From an uncultured Selenomonadaceae bacterium (lineage in GTDB: Bacteria > Bacillota > Negativicutes > Selenomonadales > Selenomonadaceae), in contig CAJOKY010000143.1 of NCBI GenBank assembly GCA_905235425.1, positions 1 through 6,175 of the forward strand: 6,175 nt of DNA, read 5' to 3'. Below are positions 1 through 5,398 of the stretch, in pieces. Position 1 is the stretch's first letter, and each line of letters begins with the position of its first letter. Below the pieces are notes generated by a model. It was not told where the DNA came from and did not search any database. It saw nothing but the letters and a program-made list of their open reading frames with translations. A program made the translations under genes and the position numbers.

Positions 1-20
1 AGCTAACAGCTAATCCCTCG

Positions 21-27
21 AAAGGAG
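21..27 (+). promoter_or_regulatory. Shine-Dalgarno that fixes the TTG start of murA
   Basis: AAAGGAG lies nine bases before TTG 37, a normal spacing for a strong ribosome binding site. It supports a non-ATG start, and the next residues (MERLIINGG) match the usual MurA N-terminus. No promoter can be placed in the 20 bases to its left, so murA may be transcribed from a promoter or operon outside the window. The short direct repeat AGCTAA (1-6 and 8-13) has no evident role. Confidence 0.8.
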
Positions 28-36
28 TTTAACAGT

Positions 37-1302
37 TTGGAAAGACTTATCATAAACGGCGGAAACAGATTGAGCGGCACAGTGAAAATAAGCGGCGCGA
101 AAAATGCCGTATTGCCTATAATTGCGGCTACACTTCTCGGACAGGATAAAGCTACCTGCCTTGATGAAGTGCCGGGACTTGAAGACGTTAAAACTATCAG
201 CGACGTACTCAAAACTTTGGGCGTACACGTTCAGCATGACATTGAACACCATAAACTTTTTGTTGACGCCTCAAATATACAAAATGTCACCGCGCCTTAT
301 GACTTGGTACGAAAAATGCGCGCGTCATTTTTAATAATGGGACCGCTTTTAGCGCGTTTGGGCAAGGCGAAAATTTCTTTGCCGGGAGGCTGTGCAATCG
401 GTACTCGTCCCATTGATTTACATTTGAAAGGCTTTGAAGCACTCGGCGCACAAATTTCAATCGGTCACGGCGACATTACGGCAATTGCCCCTGAGGGCTT
501 AAAAGGTGCGCGAATTTACCTTGACTTCCCGTCCGTCGGTGCTACCGAAAATATTTTAATGGCTGCGTCTATGGCGGAAGGGCAAACGGTTATTGAAAAT
601 CCCGCGCAGGAGCCGGAGATTGTCGACCTTGCCAACTACTTAAATATTATGGGCGCCAACATTCGCGGCGCCGGTACTAACGTCATAAAGGTTGAAGGCG
701 CACAAAAATTAATCGCGCACGACTACACAATTATTCCCGACAGAATTGAGGCGGGAACGTATATGATAGCCGCCGCAATGACGCGCGGCGACGTTTACAT
801 TGCCAATGCGATTAGCGAACACCTTAAGCCGGTTATCGCGAAGTTGAAAGAGGCGGGCGTTGAAGTCATTGAGGACGTTGACGGCATACGTGTTATTTGC
901 AATTCGCGTCCGCGTTGCGTCGATATAAAGACGTTGCCTTATCCAGGTTTTCCTACCGATATGCAGGCGCAGTTTATGGCAATGCAGACAATTTCGCAGG
1001 GTACAAGCGTCGTTACTGAAACGGTATTTGAAAATCGTTTTATGCATGTTGACGAACTTCGACGCATGGGCGCGAGAATTAAAATTGACGGTCGCACTTC
1101 CATTATCGAAGGGCAGGAAAAATTGACCGGCTGTCAAGTCAAGGCTACCGATTTACGCGCAGGCGCGGCGATAGTTTTAGCCGGTCTTGTTGCAGAAGGT
1201 GAAACGCAAGTCGGCTACATTCACCATATAGATCGCGGCTACGATAACTTGGTACAAAAACTCGTAAGCATCGGCGCAGATATCAAGCGCGTTGACGATT
1301 AA
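37..1302 (+). CDS. murA: UDP-N-acetylglucosamine 1-carboxyvinyltransferase (MurA)
   Basis: This cytosolic enzyme transfers enolpyruvate from phosphoenolpyruvate to the 3'-OH of UDP-GlcNAc, the first committed step of peptidoglycan synthesis and the fosfomycin target. The protein is 421 residues, close to the usual 418-425. Family landmarks are visible: SGAKNA at 19-24 with the substrate-binding Lys22 and Asn23; Arg95 in RKMRAS; the loop LPGGCAIGTRP with the catalytic, fosfomycin-alkylated Cys119 (Cys115 in E. coli); PYPGFPTDMQAQF with the catalytic Asp308 (E. coli Asp305); LRAGAA at 373-378; and IDRGY with Arg400 (E. coli Arg397). Cys, not the Asp of naturally resistant MurA, predicts fosfomycin sensitivity at the target level. 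The start is TTG 37, supported by the upstream Shine-Dalgarno. It converges on a nuclease-like gene with a terminator between. Negativicutes and other Firmicutes can carry two MurA paralogues, so it could be labelled murA1, murA2 or murZ; paralogue assignment needs the genome. Confidence 0.98.
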   Translation: MERLIINGGNRLSGTVKISGAKNAVLPIIAATLLGQDKATCLDEVPGLEDVKTISDVLKTLGVHVQHDIEHHKLFVDASNIQNVTAPYDLVRKMRASFLIMGPLLARLGKAKISLPGGCAIGTRPIDLHLKGFEALGAQISIGHGDITAIAPEGLKGARIYLDFPSVGATENILMAASMAEGQTVIENPAQEPEIVDLANYLNIMGANIRGAGTNVIKVEGAQKLIAHDYTIIPDRIEAGTYMIAAAMTRGDVYIANAISEHLKPVIAKLKEAGVEVIEDVDGIRVICNSRPRCVDIKTLPYPGFPTDMQAQFMAMQTISQGTSVVTETVFENRFMHVDELRRMGARIKIDGRTSIIEGQEKLTGCQVKATDLRAGAAIVLAGLVAEGETQVGYIHHIDRGYDNLVQKLVSIGADIKRVDD

Positions 1303-1337
1303 AATATTTTTTCAGCAATTATTTTTAGGCATAATAA

Positions 1338-1374
1338 AAACCGCCTGACTTTTTGTCGGACGGTTTATTTTTTT
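1338..1374. terminator. Rho-independent terminator shared by convergent genes
   Basis: A 12-position stem (1338-1349 against 1355-1366, starting AAACCG and ending CGGTTT) has one C/A mismatch and one wobble and closes on a five-T loop. On the plus strand it is followed by A and seven Ts (1368-1374), ending murA transcripts 36 bases after the stop codon. On the minus strand the stem is followed by TTATTAT, so it can also stop the nuclease-like gene, whose stop codon is 28 bases away. Confidence 0.85.
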
Positions 1375-1393
1375 GAAATCTGCGCGGAGAATT

Positions 1394-2521
1394 TTAAAGC
1401 GTTGCAAGCTTTTCAAAGTTGCCGAAAATTTTTTCAGTGACGTTATCGGCGGTAATTTCTGATAAGGGAATTTCGGTAAATATGACGCTGTTCAAATTAT
1501 ATTTGTTATCGGACGGAATTTTCATAAATGTGTAGTCGCCTTTATATTCACTTTCAAATTTCCACAAAGGCTCGTCGTACTTACCGAAATCTGAAGGACT
1601 GATACGCGCAGAGTAGTTGAAGGCGTCGGCGTACGTGTACTTTATCACTACGACACATGCAGACAGAATATCAACTTCAATGCCGTACACCGTATTAACC
1701 GCGTCATCCTTGCGCTTGAAAAGCAGTATAAAACCGTCAGTCATCCACGCGGCAGGGTAAACGTCGCTACTCCAACGCAGAAATTTTTCAGTTAAAAGCT
1801 CATATTTACTGCCGTCATTTTTTGCAAGATTTTTGCATTGCGTCAAAAATTTATCAACGTTTTCATGCGTCTTGCGAATAACGGCGGCGGCATTTTTAAT
1901 TTCAGTGTCAGTCATTGAATTTTCCTTTCCAATGTCAAAACTGCGGAACGGCGCAAAATCTTTCAGCGTCAAAAGTTTAATAAGGTCGTCGACAATAATA
2001 TTTTCGTATGGATTAAGCGGCGCGGCAGTTTTCAAATTTTTCAGCGCGTCCAAAAAATCTTCCCATGCAATATAGCCGAGATTAACCTGCCATTTGTCGA
2101 AAAATTTTTTGCGGTAATCGGCAGTCACAATATCGACACAAGCGCTTTCCTTCGCCAACAGTAACAAAATTTTTTCTCGACCTGCAGATTTATCAGAAAT
2201 AATTTTTGCCTCGCGTTCAAGCTGATTATCGCCGGAAAGTCCGCTTAAATATTTAACTTCAATGCAGATAATCACTTCGTCGAAGTTTAAAAGTAAATCT
2301 GGCTCGCCGTACTTGGTCTTCTCCCAAAAAATAATTTTGTCGCCGAAAAATTCACATTGTACTTTTTCAATGACGGCAGAAATATTTTTGGGACGTACGC
2401 AACTTTTTAAAATCGGCTTGAGAATTTTATTAAATGCCGCGTAGCGCAAAGTGCCGAATACATTGCCGGTTAGTTCGTCCTCCATATGATTTTCCAATTT
2501 GCCGTGCAGTTCAGCCAACAT
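1394..2521 (-). CDS. PD-(D/E)XK nuclease-like protein
   Basis: The protein is 375 residues from ATG 2521. It carries a textbook PD-(D/E)XK signature: GEPD at 72-75 at the end of one strand, 12 residues, then a hydrophobic strand running into EVK at 88-90. Asp75, Glu88 and Lys90 are the predicted metal-binding and catalytic residues, and Gln100 follows in the usual helix (DNQLERE). The N-terminal helix contains LHGKLE and EDELTGNVFGTLRY, a pattern I associate with uncharacterised restriction-endonuclease-fold proteins. Residues about 155-175 (VDDLIKLLTLKDF) also resemble that group. The remainder (about 185-375) is mixed alpha/beta and not recognised. No signal peptide or membrane segment is seen, so it is probably cytosolic. 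The substrate is unknown; DNA cleavage is inferred from the fold motif. No methyltransferase is next to it, so it is not an obvious type II restriction enzyme. The extended reading frame reaches GTG 2530, but that codon overlaps the Shine-Dalgarno. Confidence 0.8.
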   Translation of the reverse strand: MLAELHGKLENHMEDELTGNVFGTLRYAAFNKILKPILKSCVRPKNISAVIEKVQCEFFGDKIIFWEKTKYGEPDLLLNFDEVIICIEVKYLSGLSGDNQLEREAKIISDKSAGREKILLLLAKESACVDIVTADYRKKFFDKWQVNLGYIAWEDFLDALKNLKTAAPLNPYENIIVDDLIKLLTLKDFAPFRSFDIGKENSMTDTEIKNAAAVIRKTHENVDKFLTQCKNLAKNDGSKYELLTEKFLRWSSDVYPAAWMTDGFILLFKRKDDAVNTVYGIEVDILSACVVVIKYTYADAFNYSARISPSDFGKYDEPLWKFESEYKGDYTFMKIPSDNKYNLNSVIFTEIPLSEITADNVTEKIFGNFEKLATL

Positions 2522-2526
2522 TTTTA

Positions 2527-2534
2527 CCACCTCC
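2527..2534 (-). promoter_or_regulatory. Shine-Dalgarno deciding the nuclease-like start
   Basis: On the minus strand GGAGGTGG runs from 2534 to 2527. Its GGAGG core ends eight bases before ATG 2521, ideal spacing. The alternative in-frame GTG at 2530-2528 uses the last G of this core, so it would have no usable ribosome binding site. The ATG start gives 375 residues instead of 378. Confidence 0.8.
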
Positions 2535-2540
2535 GCGCAG

Positions 2541-2546
2541 ATTATA
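2541..2546 (-). promoter_or_regulatory. Possible -10 box for the nuclease-like gene
   Basis: The minus strand reads a perfect TATAAT at 2546-2541, between the upstream gene's terminator and the nuclease-like start. No good -35 is seen at 16-18 bases; that position is an A-run. Transcription would begin near 2534, leaving a leader of about 13 bases that starts at the Shine-Dalgarno itself. That is possible but tight, so the call is weak. The gene may instead rely on read-through from the AAA+ gene. Confidence 0.3.
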
Positions 2547-2575
2547 CAACTTCCAACGTAAAATTTTTTGCACGT

Positions 2576-2604
2576 AAAAAAGCCGCCCGATGTTTTTCGG
2601 ACGG
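2576..2604 (-). terminator. Rho-independent terminator after the AAA+ gene
   Basis: Read on the minus strand, CCGTCCGA (2604-2597) pairs with TCGGGCGG (2590-2583) around a six-base loop, with one G-U wobble. One base later comes a run of six Ts (2581-2576). It lies 35 bases beyond the AAA+ stop codon and just before the nuclease-like gene, so the two genes are at most partly co-transcribed. On the plus strand the wobble becomes a C/A mismatch, so it is optimised for the minus strand. Confidence 0.8.
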
Positions 2605-2638
2605 TAAAATTTTTAGCGATTTATAATTTCAGATTAAA

Positions 2639-4711
2639 TTACGAACGAAAGCCGAGAAGTTTTTCTTCCTTATAGGTTTTGTCGACGTTTACTTCAAAAT
2701 CGTCAACAATGAATTGAACCAACTCTTCCTTCGTGACTTCGCCGTTTTGGTGTTCGCGAATAATTCTGCGCGCCTGTTTCAACGCCGCCTGTTCAAGAAG
2801 GTTGCGTACAAATCTGCCGTTGCCGAAATCTTTTTTCTTCGCGGCGCGTTTAAAAATCTTTTTGCAATGCTGAATAACGTCCGCGTCAAGGTTGTAACTT
2901 CTCTTTTTCGCCATAAGCTGTAAAATCTCAACAAGTTCATCGGCGTTGTAGTCAGGGAAATTTATGTGAAAGGCAATGCGGCTGCGTAAACCTTCGTTGC
3001 GGTCAAGAAATTCTTTCATTTTTTCGGGATAACCGGCGAAGATAACTATAACGTCGTCGCGGTGATTTTCCATTTCCTGCACTATTGTATGAATAGCCTC
3101 GTCGCCGAAGGTAGCATGTTCGCCGTCGGAAAGCGCGTAAGCTTCATCAATGAACAGTACGCCGCCGCGAGCTTCATTAAATTTTTCGCGAACTGCCTTA
3201 GCCGTCCAACCTACATATTTTGCTACCAAATCTGCGCGACCGCATTCGATAAAGCGCCCCGACTTCAAAACGCCTTCTTTACTCAAAATCGACGCGATAA
3301 GACGCGATACAGTAGTTTTAGCGCTACCGGGATTTCCCGTGAAAGACATATGCAACGACGCCTTTTCTCTGTCAAGCCCGCAGTCAACGCGCATTTTCTG
3401 TACGCGGTGTGCCGCCAAAATCTGTTCAATTAAATCTTTCTGCTCTGTCAAGCCGATTAAATTTTGCAACTCTTTATAAGCGTCGCCTTCTCTCGCATCA
3501 GACTTAATGGCGATTCTGTCAACTTCGCGGTAAGCGGGATAACTTTTATCTTTCAACGCGTTGCTGTAAAGTTTTTCCTGCACTTGATAAATATCAGACG
3601 CGCGGAAGGTAAGCTTATCGCCCATTGCCTCCATAAGCTCGGCGTCCGTGTAAACGTCCTGTATCTCTGAACCTTGCATGAGATTTTTCAAGTACACGAA
3701 GGCTTCATCGCGGTTGCCGGCGCCTTCCTGCAATTCGATTAAGTGAATATCGTCTTGAAGTTTTGCGATAAGTTGCGGCGAAAAACCGGGCTTGTTTACT
3801 ATCTCCACGAAGATAAATAAAGTGTTGCGGCAATTACGGCGAACATTTTCGGCAATGAATTCCACAACTTCTTCATATGCGTAGGCGAATTGCCCCGAAC
3901 GTACGCGCTCGCCGCTTAACTCTATCACGACAACGCCACCTGCCGCATTTTTTATAAGACCTTCAAAATCTTCCTCGAAATAGCAATTTTCCGTAATGTT
4001 CGTAAAGAAGTTTATACGGCGATTGGTCAATCTTTTATTGGCGTAAAGTGCTTCGGCAAGCAATGTTGAAAGTGCCTGTGCAGATTTACTGTTACCGGCA
4101 ACAATTTTGTAATGAACAGGCTGCCCGTAAAAACGCTTGGCATTTTCGCCGGAATAAATTCTTTCCAGCTCTTCAAAGAAAGTGGCGTCGGCAAGAAGTT
4201 TACCGGCTTTCTTTTTGGCGGCATCATGAGTAAATTTTCTGTCGCTGAAAATGACTTCGCTTAATTTGAAGTTGTCGTTATTCAAGCAGTTTATGCCGGT
4301 GCTGTCAGCAATGCGGTACCATTCATTAATAAAATCTGCGCGGTTAGCCTGTTCACAAATTTTGCTGAACTGCGTCGTAGTAATCTCTTCAAACTTGGAA
4401 ATTTTTATGTTTTCCATTAAGTATTCACCCTGCGCCATTTGATCCGCAAGGTATTTTTCAATGCGTTTTTGTGCTTTCGCGGGAGTCAAGGGTTGAATAT
4501 CGTCGGACGCCGCCAACATTAAAAATACATTCGGCTTAGCACGGTAGACAATCATTGTAACTTTACTGCCCAAATTTTCGTCGCAGAGTTCGGAGGCAAA
4601 TTCCGCCACTTGGTAACGCCATTCTCTTTTCGTACCGGCAGCGGCAAGTTCCGAAGAAAAAATAGAATCATCATCGCACTCATAATTCAGTTGAAATTTG
4701 CAATAAAACAT
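2639..4711 (-). CDS. CbxX/SpoVK-type AAA+ ATPase with long N-terminal extension
   Basis: The 690-residue protein ends in a complete AAA+ module of the CbxX/CfqX (SpoVK, EccA-like) group: Walker A GNPGSAKT at 459-466, pore-loop-like KYVGWTA at 498-504, Walker B VLFIDEA at 518-524, IFAGYP at 557-562 around sensor 1, arginine-finger region GLRSR at 574-578, and sensor 2 GNGRFVRN at 630-637 with Arg633. All key residues are intact, so ATP hydrolysis and hexamer assembly are expected. Residues 1-190 are not recognised. Residues about 200-330 look like a second, decayed AAA-like fold: AGNSKSAQAL stands where a P-loop would be and GGVVVIELSGE where Walker B would be, without catalytic residues. The start is ATG 4711, with AAAGGG eleven bases and GGGTG five bases upstream. 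No membrane segment is seen. CbxX relatives remodel protein complexes (Rubisco activase CbbX, type VII secretion EccA), but no client gene is adjacent, so the substrate is unknown. A PD-(D/E)XK nuclease-like gene lies downstream on the same strand. Confidence 0.88.
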   Translation of the reverse strand: MFYCKFQLNYECDDDSIFSSELAAAGTKREWRYQVAEFASELCDENLGSKVTMIVYRAKPNVFLMLAASDDIQPLTPAKAQKRIEKYLADQMAQGEYLMENIKISKFEEITTTQFSKICEQANRADFINEWYRIADSTGINCLNNDNFKLSEVIFSDRKFTHDAAKKKAGKLLADATFFEELERIYSGENAKRFYGQPVHYKIVAGNSKSAQALSTLLAEALYANKRLTNRRINFFTNITENCYFEEDFEGLIKNAAGGVVVIELSGERVRSGQFAYAYEEVVEFIAENVRRNCRNTLFIFVEIVNKPGFSPQLIAKLQDDIHLIELQEGAGNRDEAFVYLKNLMQGSEIQDVYTDAELMEAMGDKLTFRASDIYQVQEKLYSNALKDKSYPAYREVDRIAIKSDAREGDAYKELQNLIGLTEQKDLIEQILAAHRVQKMRVDCGLDREKASLHMSFTGNPGSAKTTVSRLIASILSKEGVLKSGRFIECGRADLVAKYVGWTAKAVREKFNEARGGVLFIDEAYALSDGEHATFGDEAIHTIVQEMENHRDDVIVIFAGYPEKMKEFLDRNEGLRSRIAFHINFPDYNADELVEILQLMAKKRSYNLDADVIQHCKKIFKRAAKKKDFGNGRFVRNLLEQAALKQARRIIREHQNGEVTKEELVQFIVDDFEVNVDKTYKEEKLLGFRS

Positions 4712-4845
4712 TTTTGCACCCGCCCTTTCAAAAATCGAACGTTGTTTATCAACCTTGAGTTTATGATATCAGAGTCAATGTTCATTTTTCTGTACATTAA
4801 CTGCTGATAGTAAAAATTTTTCCACTTAGAATTTTCTCTCCCCCT
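4712..4845. other. AT-rich leader upstream of the AAA+ gene
   Basis: This non-coding stretch must hold the promoter of the minus-strand AAA+ gene. On the minus strand a TTGACT occurs at 4778-4773, but no convincing -10 lies 16-18 bases downstream. A small palindrome GTTG-N5-CAAC sits at 4741-4753. I see no gene, riboswitch or tRNA here. Confidence 0.4.
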
Positions 4846-4857
4846 TCAACCAAAATG

Positions 4858-4912
4858 CGGCAAGGAATCCCCCACCTCTAAGCGTAAGCGTAGGCGGATA
4901 TAGGAATTGCCG
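4858..4912. repeat. Long imperfect inverted repeat at the left edge of the structured block
   Basis: CGGCAA (4858-4863) pairs with TTGCCG (4907-4912). Inside, CCACCT (4872-4877) faces AGGCGG (4892-4897), which pairs fully only on the minus strand, where the odd position becomes a G-U wobble. This suggests that, if transcribed, the minus-strand RNA is the functional one. The loop contains two tandem copies of AGCGTA (4881-4892). A near-palindrome GACAATTTTGTC (4912-4923) follows directly. It looks like a terminal hairpin of an IS200/IS605-type element. Confidence 0.6.
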
Positions 4913-4935
4913 ACAATTTTGTCTTTCATAGATTT

Positions 4936-4971
4936 GACGAATACTCGCAAGATTCGTCCCTCCTTTCGGAG
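4936..4971. repeat. Two tandem short hairpins
   Basis: GACGAAT (4936-4942) and ATTCGTC (4952-4958) form a perfect 7-bp stem with a nine-base loop. CTCC (4960-4963) and GGAG (4968-4971) form a second hairpin around TTTC. The first stem overlaps a TTGAC at 4934-4938, the same pentamer that closes the right end of the block, making this an alternative left-end cleavage site. Confidence 0.55.
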
Positions 4972-5140
4972 TGTGTTGCCCTTCGCCAATGTTATAGTCG
5001 CTTATCTGAAACGTCAGACTGTCCTCAGGTTGACTGTTCCTACCCGTCAGAACTGTTTACAGAGCCTGCACAGTGCTATGGATTAGAGCATCGTCCGTAG
5101 GTGTGATAACGATAATAACGTAGTCAGTAAAGACTTAGGC

Positions 5141-5195
5141 TAGTCAATCAGGGCTTTTCAAGCCCCCGCCTCTATAGGCGGCGGGTTATTGACTA
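5141..5195 (+). repeat. Cloverleaf-like right end (IS200/IS605 RE / omega-RNA scaffold type)
   Basis: An outer perfect 8-bp stem, TAGTCAAT (5141-5148) with ATTGACTA (5188-5195), encloses two adjacent hairpins: GGGCTT (5151-5156) with AAGCCC (5160-5165) around TTC, and CCGCC (5166-5170) with GGCGG (5177-5181) around TCTATA. The outer pairing includes TTGAC (5189-5193) and an upstream GTCAA. In IS200/IS605 elements an upstream guide sequence base-pairs with the terminal cleavage sequence in this manner, and TnpB's guide RNA scaffold ends at the same point, with its guide taken from the flank. No T-run follows, so it is not an intrinsic terminator. The fold is directly visible; the family assignment is inference. 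Confidence 0.65.
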
Positions 5196-5251
5196 AATTA
5201 TAGAGAATGGAAATTGTATTTTACTTTAACCTAAACGGTTTTGCAAGATAT

Positions 5252-5274
5252 AAATATTTTAAGGCAAATATTTT
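5252..5274. repeat. 9-bp direct repeat in the dcuB leader
   Basis: AAATATTTT occurs at 5252-5260 and again at 5266-5274, five bases apart. Each copy contains the palindrome AAATATTT, and the 14-base period is not a full helical turn multiple. It lies about 125-150 bases before dcuB, where a regulator could bind, but AT-rich DNA also makes such repeats by chance. Confidence 0.45.
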
Positions 5275-5304
5275 GTCGAAATTTTTTTATTTTTAATAAA
5301 GGCA

Positions 5305-5336
5305 TTGTTAAAGGAAATGAAAATTAAATCTAGAAT
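5305..5336 (+). promoter_or_regulatory. Weak candidate promoter for dcuB
   Basis: A TAGAAT (5331-5336) resembles a -10 box. TTGTTA (5305-5310) resembles a -35 but is 20 bases away, longer than ideal; the hexamer at the ideal distance is TTAAAG. The whole 5196-5398 leader is AT-rich and must contain the dcuB promoter unless it is read from further left. No clear FNR (TTGAT-N4-ATCAA) or CRP site is seen. Confidence 0.2.
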
Positions 5337-5382
5337 AGCAAATGAAAAGCGTTATAAGTCTTGACGCAAAAAAAAATTTTGG

Positions 5383-5390
5383 AAGGGGAG
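5383..5390 (+). promoter_or_regulatory. Shine-Dalgarno of dcuB
   Basis: AAGGGGAG ends eight bases before ATG 5399, which favours that start over the in-frame ATG at 5405. A run of nine As followed by four Ts lies just upstream. Confidence 0.75.
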
Positions 5391-5398
5391 AAAGGCTT

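Larger units (their letters stand above)
4846..5195. mobile_element. Non-coding, hairpin-rich remnant resembling an IS200/IS605-type element without its genes
   Basis: About 350 bases without a credible gene are dense in inverted repeats at both edges and inside, unlike the plain AT-rich DNA on either side. The right edge has the arrangement expected of an IS200/IS605 right end (hairpins preceded by a guide-like GTCAAT and followed by TTGAC, the right-end cleavage sequence known from ISDra2). The left edge also has a long imperfect hairpin. Neither a Y1 transposase (TnpA) nor a TnpB with its RuvC and zinc-finger motifs is present. The best reading is an internally deleted, MITE/PATE-like copy, movable only in trans, or a solo TnpB guide-RNA scaffold. 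The left boundary is uncertain: it could be near 4846, or at 4939 just after another TTGAC (4934-4938). A structured regulatory RNA of another kind remains possible. Confidence 0.45.

Noticed and set aside
1..20. Tail of an upstream gene
   Set aside because: TAA triplets occur at 4-6 and 11-13, but there is too little sequence to tell whether either ends a coding frame.
709..1137. A 142-codon open frame antisense to murA
   Set aside because: It lies wholly within the highly conserved murA, has low-complexity basic composition and no ribosome binding site; a shadow of murA codon bias.
3062..3479. Plus-strand frames of 109 and 123 codons opposite the AAA+ gene
   Set aside because: They overlap the Walker motifs of the real minus-strand gene and show no recognisable protein features.
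4846..4929. A 28-codon minus-strand frame (ATG 4929) across the left hairpin
   Set aside because: It spans a strong inverted repeat and tandem AGCGTA units that give RLRLRLE; there is no Shine-Dalgarno, so it reflects structure, not a peptide.
4894..5100. A 68-codon plus-strand open frame in the structured block, considered as a tnpB C-terminal relic
   Set aside because: It has no ATG, GTG or TTG codon to start from and none of the TnpB landmarks (paired CxxC zinc finger, DRD-N motif). CPQVDC alone is not enough to call a pseudogene.
4846..5195. RNase P RNA, tmRNA, SRP RNA, tRNA or a riboswitch for dcuB
   Set aside because: The conserved cores of these RNAs (for example the tRNA GTTCGA loop or the SRP GGTCAGG-type region) were not found, and the block lies about 200 bases before dcuB without a terminator-type T-run.
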